Shown: positions 22,330 to 32,726 of the stretch, piece after piece
Numbering within the stretch: the stretch's first letter is position 1
Layout: each line of letters starts with the position of its first letter
Assembly: GCA_947247005.1 (NCBI GenBank)
Contig: OX365954.1
Coordinates: 5,100,001 to 5,164,000 of the forward strand
Direction: 5' to 3'
DNA from: Spisula solida
Taxonomy: Eukaryota; Mollusca; Bivalvia; Venerida; Mactridae
Length of the DNA stretch: 64,000 nucleotides
The notes under the pieces: model-generated
The model's database searches: none
Seen by the model: only the letters and a program-made list of their open reading frames with translations
What the model was told of the DNA's origin: nothing
Position numbers and translations under genes: made by a program

Positions 22330-23640
22330 ATTGTATTTCTAATTTAAAAAAGGGGACATATTTTCAACATATACTTAGTACATCTAGAAACGCAACGGTT
22401 TTATCCCCATTTTTTTTTTTTACTTGCATTATACATGTATATTTGAATTTTGTGTAGTAATGTTGTATAATCTTGTAGAAACTTGGCCATCATCCAACTT
22501 TTATCGATCGTGTTACGTAAATCCCGTGCACCGATATAATCACAAAAAGCATGATTTCCACGTGCACCAATTACGCATGATAAATCTTGGTATAAATTGA
22601 ATCGAACTTTTTGTAAAGTTTGCTAATAAAAAGAAAATCACAAAAGAAATGGCATATGTTCAGGAATAAAAATGCCATGATTGTCCGAATATGATTAAAA
22701 TCAGGCCATCTGGATGCTTATGGCAGAGATGTTTAACAGGAGTTTGCACGACGGTTAAATTGCCATACACCGAACATTTCTCATCTAGAGACACACTACC
22801 AACACACTGGCACCATTTGCGACAGTCTAAGTTCAGGTCATGCATGCGTAACAAGCCTCCCACAGGACGAATAAGACAGCGTGAAACACCTGCAGATCAG
22901 GCTCACAACTGCTGCCGACAGTGTTCAACAACTTGTTGCTCATCATGAATAAGTAATCAATCAATATTTGATCAATACTTTACATATTGACATAAAACAA
23001 CGATTCCGAAAAAATAGCTAATTTATAAAAAAAATCGTTATTTTTCGGCCGCACTATATTTATGTTCCGTTATTTTTCGACCGCACTATACACCAAAACA
23101 CTGCTCTGCACCTAAATGTAGCTCTATGTGATAAAATGTTACAGATGTATTGATAATGGAATAAAACAGCATCAAGTAAAATTAATGTAGTTTGATTGTC
23201 CATCATCAGATTGAACAAATATTGACAGTAGAACCCAGTGTTGCGTTTCTAGATGTACTCAGTATATATTTGATAGAGTTGCATATTCATGTGGAGGTCA
23301 TGGCGTCATGATGGTGATAAAGTATGCAAAGTATCAAAGATACATGTCTTAGAGGTTAAAATTGTGTACATAAACTGTAAACTTTTGTATTTCTAAGTGC
23401 ATTAGTCCAAATGGGGCATAACATTCAACAACATGCTTGATAGAGTGGAGATGGTGTGGTCAAGACGGTTGACAAGTATGCAAAGTATCACAGCAATATG
23501 AACATGCACTTAGGTATTATAGGTTAATACCTTGAACGTAAACTTACAAATTTGCACGAAGTTGAAAAAAGGGACATATTTTCCGATAAATACTTCATAG
23601 AGTTATCTACTCCTACGTACGTGTTCGGGTCATCCCATTA
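22330..23640 (+). repeat. Degenerate ~160-bp tandem repeat split by a transposon
   Basis: Units share GGGACATATTTTC or GGGGCATAACATTCAAC, then GATAGAGT, then GTATGCAAAGTATCA(A/C)AG and a TGTAAACTTT/CGTAAACTTA block. Recognisable units start near 22,352 (continuing after the insertion at 23,257), 23,412 and 23,571. Confidence 0.6.
22381..23255. mobile_element. Tc1/mariner-like element (875 bp) with TA target duplication
   Basis: CATCTAGAAACGCAAC at the left end has its exact complement GTTGCGTTTCTAGATG at the right end, and both are flanked by TA (22,379-22,380 and 23,256-23,257). It splits a tandem unit. Two internal blocks share TTATTTTTCGGCCGCACTAT-type sequence (near 23,038 and 23,070). 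An 85-codon frame at 22,691-22,948 has an Arg/Cys-rich end but no transposase motif I can defend, so I treat the element as non-autonomous or decayed. Confidence 0.85.
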
Positions 23641-24488
23641 TTCTTCCAATAGTGAAGCTACATATTAAATTCGCACTGCAGTGCATCAATGAAAATTCAA
23701 TGTTGGTCAGTATCCACTTTAAAAGATAAATCATGTTGATCTTTATCCTCAATCATGTTGGTTTTTATCCATTTTTCACACATGGGTTACTTTAAATAGT
23801 TATCACGTAGAAACGGCAAATGTAAATAACTTACTCTAAACTAAATCTGATAGTGAAATGAATGAGCTGTATAAACAAAAGATCTTAACCCAAAATATAC
23901 AACAATATATATGTTTTATAGACTGTCAAATAAATCCAACACAGATTTTTCTAACTTTTTATCGTATTGTGTATCACATTCACAAACATACGGATAAATA
24001 GTTTTAGTTTCATGGAAGGAATGTACAAGTTTATCTTCATACAGCATCAGAAGGTGGTTAAACCCGTAGAGTTTGAAGAATTGGCCGAAAATGCGATGAA
24101 TATGTAAACATACATCCGCCATTTTTCAATCATGTTGGGAATATCCAATCATGTTGTTTTATCAGGATTACATGGGTGAGTCAAGTTATATACGAGTATA
24201 ATTGTGACAGTGACTTTGCAGTGTATGTGTACGCAAACAATCACAACCATTGTATAAACAGGAAGAGAGAAGTTTAGTACGTTAGTTTAGCATTGAAATT
24301 ATAGTTTTTTGTACAGTATAAGCCTTTATAATTGGTTTTACACCGTTATAATGGACTTTCGGTATAATAGTATAGGGGCAATTTTGAATGGATCGACTGC
24401 TATAATATTGTATGGATATAATTTCAAATTCAATGGTATATCAACAGATTAAACAGTGTAAAACTTTCAAAAAAGTATGTTTTTACTT

Positions 24489-25746
24489 TATAGTTTACCC
24501 TACTTTTTTGTCCTACCAAAAGCCAGGGATTTTCAGATATTTGTACCTCTAATCCATTTATTAGTGCAACGGACATAATATTTATTTAGTAGTTCATTTA
24601 TTTGGACAATTTTACTGTTTCCAAATATGAAAAACTAGACCCGCCTACTCTCTCAATTGTACCGTTATTCTATCAGCTAATATACATGCAATCCTGTCAA
24701 TAATTGTCACTCACATTACTCCATTATAAGGCCAGAGTTATTTTAATTTTCTTTACTCAGATCCTCCTGTCCGATTTTTTGGTATCTTTAAAAAATAAAA
24801 ACACAATACTCAATTATTGTTTTTATTGTAAATAATATTGAACTTTATCACAACAAATGTCATGATGAGACATAAATAGTATTCAGTTTAAAAAAAACAA
24901 ATGTCTTCTATTTATTTGGTTGTGTTTTGTGCCGAACAAATGAACAAATTCCATATAATTTGAAAAATAGCATGTTATGTATCTGATTCTGTTATACTAG
25001 CAGTGTGTTCTCTACGGGAAGTAATCCATGCCCTCTGAATTTATCTTTGACCGGGAAGCGCTTTGTTTTATGCAGCTGCAGACACCTGGGTACTGTTTTA
25101 TCAAGGCACTTACAGAAATCGTAAACTTACGATCAAATTTAACGTCTTTATATTTTGTTTATAGCTATATAGGGTGGTAAATGGAGCTGCACTGTTAACA
25201 ATGATTTAGTTAATGAACTCCTACAAACCATATCTGGCTCCAATTTGCAGTTGTAAAATAATTATGAAGAATTGAAATTTGAACGTAACTTTAAGATTTT
25301 CGTAATTGTTTGATAAAACAGTACCCAGCTGTTCAGATAATAGTCTCATTTGCCTTGCGTTTATCGTGACATTTTGGATATTTCTGTTTTCTTCGGTAAA
25401 TAAACTATTGCAATGCGACACAGTCCGATGTTATCCGCATGGAATAATGGAATTAGTGTGGTTCACAACATTCTGACAAATGCCTCCTTTTTGGCTGTTT
25501 TCGTCAAAACTGTCACTCTTCTGGACCATCATTGACCTAATTAGTAACGTTTATACAAAAATACTCAACCACCTACAGTACCGTAGCTACTTTTATGAGT
25601 TTTTATTATTCCCCTCCCCCAGCAGACTTTTTCTCGAGGAAGTCCGAGTAACAAAACATTAAAACAACTCTGGCCTGAATGAGCATGCTATTGTTTGCAA
25701 ACAAAAGCATTGGAAAGGCCACCAGAAAGTGGGCGGGATAAACTAA
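24489..25746. mobile_element. MITE with TATAGTTTACCC termini, carrying a nested element
   Basis: TATAGTTTACCC at 24,489-24,500 pairs with GGGATAAACTAA at 25,735-25,746. Inside, GGCCAGAGTTATTTTAATTT (24,730) has an inverted partner ending AAAACAACTCTGGCC (25,675), defining an inner element of about 946 bp. Without it the outer MITE is about 310 bp, close to the uninterrupted length of the relative at 50,754-52,024. Confidence 0.75.
24730..25675. mobile_element. Nested TIR element (~946 bp)
   Basis: Ends GGCCAGAGTT...TTTACTC and GAGTAAC...AACTCTGGCC are inverted. Most of it (24,880-25,450) is present in reverse complement at 33,840-34,212, including TGTTCTCTACGGGA, GCAGCTGCAGACACCTG and TATCCGCATGGAATAATGGA. 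It also contains the sequence GGTACTGTTTTATCAAGGCA (25,089), of which a copy lies downstream of the fucosyltransferase gene. Confidence 0.7.
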
Positions 25747-25799
25747 TTTATTAGTGCAGCGGTCGCTTTAACCTATACTTAGTGTTTTATACACTTGAA

Positions 25800-26040
25800 G
25801 ATTGCATTTGTGTTGAAACTTTTATTCTTGGGATTATAAAATAAGTGGCAATCAAAACAAACTGGGTTCAAGTCATTGACTTTCAACGGTCATCATTTGT
25901 TTGCCTATTACAAGTTTCAACTTGTCCAACACCCTGTGAAACCGTCGAATATGTAGGTTTCACAGGGTGCTGGAAAAAAGGTCAAGCTGCTGAAAAACAA
26001 ATTATATTTCATGGAAGCAAATAATTTTCTCAAAATCCAA
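25800..26040. mobile_element. Foldback-family element related to 17,751-18,104
   Basis: A central hairpin CCAACACCCTGTGAAACCGT/AGGTTTCACAGGGTGCTGG (25,927-25,973) is followed by AGCTGCTGAAAAACAAATTA and TTTCATGGAAGCAAATAATT. These match ACTGCTGAAAAATATATTAT and TTTCACGGAAAGCAAATATT of the earlier foldback. The outer arms are poorly preserved. Confidence 0.65.
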
Positions 26041-26605
26041 GAACATCTTAAAAACTAACCGAGCAAACTGTAAGGATCTTCCCAAACCGTAGCTATAAAT
26101 GTGTTCTTGATAAATTAATAGATTTGATATACATTGTACAGGCAGATCAAAGGCTTGCGAATTACTTTAAGAACACAACTATATGGTATAAGTTATGACT
26201 AAGAGCATTATTAATTTCGTGATAAAAAAATTGTAAAAACAATTGAGCTGCACTATAGTCATTTCATTTTTACTAAGCGCGTTGGTTCGAATACGACCTT
26301 CTCATAATTGAATAAAGACATTAGCTACATTCTCCGGGAACTTGTATTTATTGGTCACCCCTCGTTTATTATCGCTAACTGACAGGAATTAATTAATATT
26401 GATTAGCAGAACTTCAGACGAAATCAAAGTTCTCATCAACATAGGACTAGTTACCTTTACATTATATTATGATTATATATAATGGACATTGATTGAGTGT
26501 TGATGAAAGTATTGGATTGCTCGAACGAGTTGAATACCGGTGTACAAACATTTATGAAGCGAGCCGCTTGACGTTCATTAAAAGATGGGAGATTTCCTAA
26601 GGTAT
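26041..26605. other. Unassigned, with one orphan transposon terminus
   Basis: 26,341-26,364 (CTTGTATTTATTGGTCACCC+CTCG) resembles the terminal sequence of the elements at 34,430 and 51,801. No partner end is seen, so it is probably a remnant. Nothing else recognised. Confidence 0.45.
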
Positions 26606-26775
26606 GTGAAGTTGGCAGTTAGCTGTTAGATGTTAACCCAGAAGTTCACTCGAAAAATATTTTTGAGTTAACTTCTGAGTTAACAGCTGAGTTAACTTCT
26701 GCCAGAAGTTCACTCGAAAATTATTTTTTGAGTTAACTTCTGAGTTAACATCTAACAGCTAACTGCCAACTTCAC
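26606..26775. repeat. Inverted repeat with perfect 32-bp arms enclosing a tandem duplication
   Basis: GTGAAGTTGGCAGTTAGCTG+TTAGATGTTAAC (26,606-26,637) is exactly inverted at 26,744-26,775. Between them AGAAGTTCACTCGAAAA...TTTTTGAGTTAACTTCTGAG is present twice with a unit of about 62 bp. The identity of the arms indicates a young or actively homogenised structure. It lies about 0.55 kb upstream of the fucosyltransferase start. Confidence 0.93.
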
Positions 26776-27327
26776 AGACCTGATTTACTAACTCATTACT
26801 TCTTATTGCTACTATCATACACAGGGTTGGGCTTTGATTTTTAAAGAAAGTATGGAAATAGTATTTCTTTGAAGTCGGGGGTCTCCTTAAAGGAAGTACA
26901 TGTACCACTATTCCTTTAGAGTCAGTTTCTCGTGGTAATGGTATCTGACGCTGCTCGAGAAACACCCATTGGATGGGAGTAATTGTGGGAGGGCTTTTTT
27001 GTGTATTTACATGGATATATGCCTTCCTTGTATATTGTTGCACACTTATATGAGCTCTCCAACATTGGGGGTAATAAAAAGTATTATTATTTTTATAATT
27101 ATGGCTACTATATTATTCACGCATTCTACTACCTTTCATTTCAGGTACCGTAATTTGGTCACGCATCGACAACTTCAGATTTCCCTATAATCGATATTTA
27201 AACGGACGAGATTAGCTATATTTCAACAGTCGTGACAAGGTATTCTGAGGTACTGCACTTGTACAGATCTGTATGCAGTGGTGTTAGGTATATTGTTGAT
27301 GTAACGATATATTGCTCTGTTAGTTAA
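26776..27327 (+). promoter_or_regulatory. Upstream region of the fucosyltransferase gene, with a candidate 5'-UTR splice acceptor
   Basis: A pyrimidine-rich run ending CTTTCATTTCAG (AG at 27,143-27,144) has the form of a 3' splice site and could start the coding exon at 27,145, leaving ~180 nt of 5' UTR. No initiation signal is certain, and no upstream exon was identified. Confidence 0.35.
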
Positions 27328-28539
27328 ATGAACATGAAATGGTTAAAACGGAAACTGGTGTTAACAGGACGGAGAAGTATATTACCGACTAGGTTTTGGA
27401 AAATATTTGTAACGTTGTTATTGACAACAATTTTTCTTGGAATATGGAATGAATTAACAAACATCTCGATGGTGGATGGGAACCATATCAATAATAAGAA
27501 CGTGTTAACAGAAAAACGTTTTAAAACAATCCTGGATGGGGATCCAGTTATAAGAAATGACCCGAAAATTCTTCTCTACACGAATTTTTTCGGGTCAATG
27601 AGATGGTATGAAGAGGCGAAGGAAATTTACAAAGAACAATGTCCACTACAGACGTGCACGTTAACCGACGATAAATCACAACTTGCGAGTGTAGACGCAG
27701 TCGTATACCATCTCAGTGACATTGCATCCCAAAGTAATATAAAACATGGTTTTCAATTTCCATTTCCAAAATATCGTCATCCAGATCAAGTATGGGTTTT
27801 CTTCAATATTGAACCATTGACCATGATTTGGGGTGACATGGCTGCCTGGCAGGGGATGTTCAATTGGACCTGGTCGTACACGCAAAATTCGGATGTATAT
27901 GCACCGTATGGGAATTATATGTCATACAATTCAACCCAAGTAATAGCAAATAGAAACAATGAAATGTTAGTAGATGCCGACTTCTTTGGTAAGAAATCTA
28001 CAGAAGGTGCCATCGCAATGATCAGTCATTGTACGGATGAAGCCAGAAGATATAGAATAATTGATAAGCTAAAGAACTACATACCTGTCCGAACAATAGC
28101 TCGATGTGGCGAGGGTTGTCCGGATGGCTATTTATCTTGTGTGTCATTACTGGATAAATACCAATTCTATTTGGCATTTGAGAACAGCGACTGTGAGGAT
28201 TATGTTTCTGAGAAATATTGGCGATCCTTACTAAGAGGGCAGATTCCGATTGTTGCCTGGAAACTTTACCACGATGATATTGTTATTCCTGGTAGTTACA
28301 TCAATGTGTACGACTTCCCGGATCTTGATGCTGCTGGACGTTATATCCAACATGTCAGCAGGAATAAAACGTTGTACAACAGCTACTTCGAGTGGAGATT
28401 TACTGCCAGTCTAAGTTCGACCATCGGATTTTGTGAGTTGTGCAAGAAGTTACAAGACCCAAGTGTACCTAGAATGGTTTACCATGATATGAATGGCTGG
28501 ATAATGAACCAAACATGTAAACCACTACATGTAAGTTAG
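27328..28539 (+). CDS. alpha-1,3-fucosyltransferase (GT10 family), single coding exon
   Basis: Encodes a 403-residue type II Golgi membrane enzyme, expected to move fucose from GDP-fucose to GlcNAc (or core GlcNAc) of glycoprotein or glycolipid glycans. A short basic cytoplasmic tail (KWLKRK, RR) precedes one membrane segment at about residues 24-40 and a stem. The GT10 donor-binding signature is YLAFENSDCEDYVSEKYW (281-298), followed by LLRGQIPIVAW (301-311). The acceptor-side block is HPDQVWVFFNIEP (151-163). ILLYTNFFGS (81-90) starts the lumenal domain. C-terminal C369 and C372 (CELC) and C396 could form the family's disulfides. N-glycosylation sequons lie at N45, N179, N201, N346 and N394. 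Length is normal for the family. An in-frame TAA directly precedes the first ATG; the second ATG (Met3) has a better -3 context (A). Acceptor specificity cannot be told from sequence. No introns, frameshifts or missing key residues are visible, so it could be a native intron-poor gene or a retrocopy. Minus-strand frames here are shadows. Confidence 0.93.
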   Translation: MNMKWLKRKLVLTGRRSILPTRFWKIFVTLLLTTIFLGIWNELTNISMVDGNHINNKNVLTEKRFKTILDGDPVIRNDPKILLYTNFFGSMRWYEEAKEIYKEQCPLQTCTLTDDKSQLASVDAVVYHLSDIASQSNIKHGFQFPFPKYRHPDQVWVFFNIEPLTMIWGDMAAWQGMFNWTWSYTQNSDVYAPYGNYMSYNSTQVIANRNNEMLVDADFFGKKSTEGAIAMISHCTDEARRYRIIDKLKNYIPVRTIARCGEGCPDGYLSCVSLLDKYQFYLAFENSDCEDYVSEKYWRSLLRGQIPIVAWKLYHDDIVIPGSYINVYDFPDLDAAGRYIQHVSRNKTLYNSYFEWRFTASLSSTIGFCELCKKLQDPSVPRMVYHDMNGWIMNQTCKPLHVS

Positions 28540-29000
28540 CATTTCAGCAATACACGTCTATTACGCTCGGTTAGTAGAGCTTAAGGTACAGTTTCATCAA
28601 AGCACTTGAGGAAATCCTAAACTTACGATCAGATTAAATATTTATAATGCTTTAACAGCAGCAAGTTAGAGATGGATACGGTTTGTAAGTAGTGCAAACC
28701 TTTACCACATTAAACATTTAAATCAAATGAAAAAAAATGCATCAAAGTTCTTTATCTATAAAAACCAATCACTATACTACCTCGATAGCCTAGTGGTTGA
28801 GCGTTCGTTTCGAGTGCGGGGGGTCTCGGGAAAATGGCTACTCTTCTCTCATACCCTCGTGGCGATGGATAAAATCAGGAATGAGGTGTCGAGAGTGATT
28901 AATATAAGTTCGAAAAACTTGTTTCACAATCGACCTTAAAAAAATAGTACAAACTAATGTTTTGCATCAAAGTTCTTCATCAATAAAAACCAATCACTAT
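28540..29000 (+). terminator. 3' region of the fucosyltransferase gene with candidate poly(A) signals
   Basis: ATTAAA occurs at 28,633-28,638 and 28,709-28,714, and the canonical AATAAA at 28,982-28,987; which one is used is unknown. 28,584-28,650 (GGTACAGTTTCATCAAAGCA, AAACTTACGATCAGATTAAA) is a diverged copy of 25,089-25,155, so the 3' UTR probably includes transposon-derived sequence. 28,727-28,780 and 28,966-29,000 share GCATCAAAGTTCTT(T/C)AT and AAAAACCAATCACTATAC, a short direct duplication. Confidence 0.5.
28783..28865 (+). mobile_element. Degenerate tRNA-derived SINE head
   Basis: CTCGATAGCCTAGTGGTTGA+GCGTTCG has the layout of a tRNA A box, but the expected B box has decayed to GGTCTCGGGAAAA. 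It is a SINE remnant, not a functional tRNA. Confidence 0.45.
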
Positions 29001-29719
29001 ACGTAGGCAATGTTTTGCAACAAAATTCTTCATATTGGCAATTCTAATAAGCGCTTGGGAAATGCAGCATGAATGCCATTTGAAACTAAGTTATTGAGTC
29101 ATTGAGGCTGGTCTAAGAGTAGAATTACCCTTATATTGATTATCAAGTGCTGCGCCCTTGGTGATGGAGTGTTTGGCATCATCAAATATAAACAATAGTT
29201 TTCCTCATTATGCTTGTGTACGAAGCGAACAGGATTCCGTACTATTTTTCGACTTACTATTTTGTCCACGCAATTGATTTGCGTTGGCTCCCTCAAAATA
29301 AAACTCTCCAATCACATCAGGCTTTGTTCATTGTATTGTTAGCACAGTAACCGTACACTGTGATTCACAAGTTATTAACTAGTAGTTTTGGTTGACAATA
29401 AGGTACATATTTTATCTGGATTCAGTTTAATTTTTACTAGTGCACTACTAGTACTTCTATCAACCCTTTAATAAATAGTTCCTGATTTTAAGTCGTATTG
29501 TTTATATTGTCATGCTAACCAGTTTACCTGGACTGTATTTTAAACAGTATTTACTTTAATACCCTTCCTGAAGAAGCCATAGCAACCTCTTAAAATATGG
29601 AGGCAAATCGCAAATAGTCTGATATATAACGTTTTACCAATTGATGCCGTTTGTGTAAGCATATACAAATGTATTAGATAACTCTACACATATTACTTGA
29701 CATAAATAAGTACACGGTA
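29001..29719. other. Unassigned stretch
   Basis: No gene or repeat recognised. GAACAGGATTCCGTA near 29,229 is also found near 16,647, suggesting a dispersed fragment. Confidence 0.4.
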
Positions 29720-29925
29720 TGAATCCCGAAACGCCACCTTTGAATTCCGTCAGAGAGTTGTTCTGTTTTCATATGGCTCTGACGTAACTGAAAACCGATG
29801 TAACGCTCTATGATTCATGACGTCTGAGCTCCGTCCAAGCGTTACATCGGTTTTCAGTTCCGTCAGAGTCATATGAAAACAGAGCAATTCTCTGACGAAA
29901 CTCAAAAGCGGTGTATCGGGATTCA
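29720..29925. mobile_element. ~205-bp foldback element
   Basis: Arms of about 90 bp (GAATCCCGAAAC, CGTCAGAGAGTTGTTCTGTT, TTCATATGGCTCTGACGTAA, CTGAAAACCGATGTAACGCT) pair with the right half ending GTGTATCGGGATTC. The loop is about 25 bp (CTATGATTCATGACGTCTGA). Non-coding. Confidence 0.9.
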
Positions 29926-31000
29926 AACCCTGATGTAGTCTCTCCCCAGTACGATGTTTATCAGTATGTGCTTGTGTACAAGCCTAGTGTTGACGTCGTC
30001 CAGCTATGATATTTTACAAGTTAACATGACTTCCCCTAAAAGCCTTGCATGAAGAAGCCCCAAACACCGGACACCATTGACGTTTTGTCTTATAGAGGGA
30101 CTATGTACATTGCTTATATGTGTATATTGACAATATCTGTATTTGATAGGATTAACAAACAGGTCGATTGTCGCACAAATTTGGAATACAAATAGTCAGA
30201 TAGGTAGGCGTGTTTGTTCAACTATTTGAAAACCTTTTCACTATACTTAACACCGTTTTCATTAAATTGCGATTTGTTTACCGACCAGCGCAAAGAATTA
30301 GCTATAAGTTCTATATTTTGACATTTACCAGACTGAGTATATATGTCATCCACTATAACTCCAACGCGATAAATTGCAGTACAAAAACAAACACAATATT
30401 GCCTATATTTTTGTTATGGATTAAAATCAAGGAGGGTATTATTACCTGTCACTATTAACTTGTCACCCATGAATATCCATGTTTATCCGTTGTCCAATCA
30501 GAGTTGTTATTTTAACTCATCAAAACATTCTTACTGTACAAAAACGAAAACACACGGAGATTAATTAGCGACAAGTCAATAGTGTTGACTAATAACGCAT
30601 TCCAACGAAAGCATTCAAACATTTGGCACAACATATAAAGTTTGCATGCTCCTTAATATTCAGAAACGATAAATATAGCGGAGTTTGTGTTTGTTTTTGA
30701 TTGATAGGGGTTGATTATAAAGTTCTTAGTGTTTTCAAAACATATAGTCCGTGTTCACATTGCTGAGTGATTTATGGTATTAGTTTATATCACCGACTGA
30801 TAACATTTTCACGAGGAGTGTAATATTCGACGTTTCTTAACGTTTCTTCAGTTACATTTATATACGATGTCCGATTCACATAACCAGTTTCCCTGAACTT
30901 CACCATAGCAAGTACTAACCTATCATTCCACAAGGTACATTTTGTACCAGCAACTTATCCACATATGGAGATAATTCGACATTGTTTTCAAATTTTCATG
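29926..31000. other. Unassigned stretch
   Basis: Mostly AT-rich with no recognised gene. A weak inverted pair CACTATTAACTTGTC/GACAAGTCAATAGTG lies at 30,448-30,590 and could be the ends of a small MITE. Confidence 0.4.
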
Positions 31001-31004
31001 GATG

Positions 31005-31091
31005 GGTATGACCTGCGGTGACCGGGAATCGAAGCCAGACCACTGGCGAATTATAAATCAAACGCACTAGTTAACCAATGACAAAGGTCAT
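31005..31091 (-). mobile_element. tRNA-like SINE head
   Basis: On the minus strand GTTAACTAGTGCGTTTGATT is an A-box-like region, and GGCTTCGATTCCCGGTCACC is a good B box and T-arm. The anticodon region does not form a proper stem, so this is tRNA-derived rather than a working tRNA. Confidence 0.55.
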
Positions 31092-31619
31092 GGCTCCAAC
31101 TATTAAGAAGCGTAGCAACCATGAAAATATGTTCTGAAAAAAAAAATGAATACTATTGAAATAAATACAGTATAATTTGTCCCACATAGGTAACCACAAT
31201 GGTACTTTTACAGAGGATTTTTTTTTAATTTGGTGTATGTTCGAATTTCATTTTACCGAGTGCTCAAAGAAAATCCATAATGTTCCCGAGTGGCAATGAG
31301 CGGAAATTAAATTTTCTGTGATCACAAGTGAAATAAAATGTAATTTTACACCAAACATTAACACATTTTCTGTTCATTATATGCTTTAATTTCTCTTATT
31401 ATGATCTTATGTCTATTTCAGTTATCAGGTTTCCTACACAGAGTATGGGATAGATTCACGTTCGACTTTCGGATCCATTAATTATATAAATAATGTGCGC
31501 CCGGGAAGGCTTGGTACCTGGACATAACAATAAAACTCATTTCTTTACACCAATGCATTGATTCGTGAATGAGGATTGTCTACAGACAGTTTCGTTCAAA
31601 AGTAGAGCCACACGTGCTG

Positions 31620-31855
31620 AATCCAAAGGATCACAACGTGGATCACGTGACGGAAACGGAACGTCGATCACGGGACGGATACAACGTGGGTCAAGTGACG
31701 GACAAATTATGGGCCACGTGACGAAAACAACGCGGGTCTGGTGACGAATACAATGTTTGTCACGTAACGGATACAACCTGGATCACGTGACGAAAACAAC
31801 TCGAGTTTGGTGACGGAAACAACGTAGGTCTCGTAACGGATAAATCGTGGGTCAT
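31620..31855 (+). repeat. ~27-bp minisatellite rich in CACGTGAC E-boxes
   Basis: About 9 units of the type GTGGGTCACGTGACGGATAC+AAC. CACGTGAC is intact near 31,635, 31,711 and 31,784 and decayed in the others (CACGGGAC, CAAGTGAC, CACGTAAC). CACGTGAC matches bHLH-ZIP binding sites such as those of USF and MITF/TFEB; any regulatory role is inference. Confidence 0.85.
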
Positions 31856-31859
31856 TGTT

Positions 31860-32689
31860 CAACGTCAACATTCCTATGTTTTACCCAACTTCTGCACACA
31901 ACCTTTTGAAGAATTATGTTCTAACTTGTCGTGTACATGTAAATATACATGCGCAATACACAGTAAACTAAACAGATGCAGATCCGCACGGACGTGTCAG
32001 TTTTGTTGGCTTCGAACACAAATGTTCAGTTTTGAACGCGTGTGTATTGAAGCCGTGTTCAACGCTACATGCTTTCAACACATGTACATGTTTTGATAAC
32101 GTTTATTAGATTGTCAGCATTTTATATATTATAACTTCTACGCATTTCAAATTGGTTCGAGTTATTCTATCTACACTGTGGGGAACCCACGTGACCAGGT
32201 GCTAATGTTCGGAGCCAATTTTGTCAACAAACTGCCTCGATTCATGTATCATTTTTGCTTTTAACTTTCTTAATAATTGATCGATCTGGATGAAATATAG
32301 ACGAGCGCCGTCTCCTTTCAAAAACATATCATCGACGCTCTTATAGCACAGAGAATTTGACATGATCCTGACCTTTATGCATGAATATATTACAAGGTTC
32401 TTGCGTTGAATATATAAATTTCCGCGAGCAAATCGTGCAATATCGGTCCTTAAGATTTGTGTTGGTATTACACCTCGAGCGTCTTCGTGATACCCCCTGC
32501 TAATGAAAACAAATAACCACCGGGGTTATAAATATAGACAATAAATCCGCTGTGAAATTATGCTTATAGAAGTTCGAGACGGTCGTGTCAAATTCTCTGG
32601 ACTATACCTAAGTGACAATGTAACACTGGTCATTTTATGTGTCACTGTGTTGTCTTGTCCCTGTGTGTATACATGTTTTTGTTATTATT
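31860..32689. other. Unassigned stretch
   Basis: No gene or repeat recognised. 32,000-32,100 has several CGAACACAAATGTT and TTGAACGCGTGTGT-like words without clear periodicity. Confidence 0.35.
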
Positions 32690-32726
32690 GATAGCCGCCT
32701 CAAGGGCGGCTTTTGAGGCGGCTATC
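32690..32726. repeat. Strong GC-rich hairpin
   Basis: GATAGCCGCCTCAA and TTGAGGCGGCTATC are perfect 14-bp arms around GGGCGGCTT. Could be a MITE end or an RNA hairpin; a terminator or regulatory role cannot be judged. Confidence 0.75.

Larger units (their letters stand above)
19127..24425. mobile_element. Inverted-repeat-bounded block T (~5.3 kb)
   Basis: 19,127-19,190 (ATAGCAGTCGATCCATTCAA) is inverted at 24,361-24,425. 19,860-20,350, including CCTGATAAAACAACATGATT, ATTCCCAACATGATTGAAAA and GGATAAAAACCAACAT, is inverted at 23,715-24,172. The motif AACATGATTG recurs close to both ends of each inner arm. Enclosed are the ~168-bp tandem array, diverged ~160-bp repeats and a Tc1/mariner-like element. 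It could be one old composite element or two inverted copies of a smaller one (19,860-20,350 and 23,715-24,172). Confidence 0.65.

Noticed and set aside
22691..22948. Possible Tc1/mariner transposase remnant
   Set aside because: The position inside a TA-flanked element is suggestive, but no DDE/D or helix-turn-helix signature can be pointed to.
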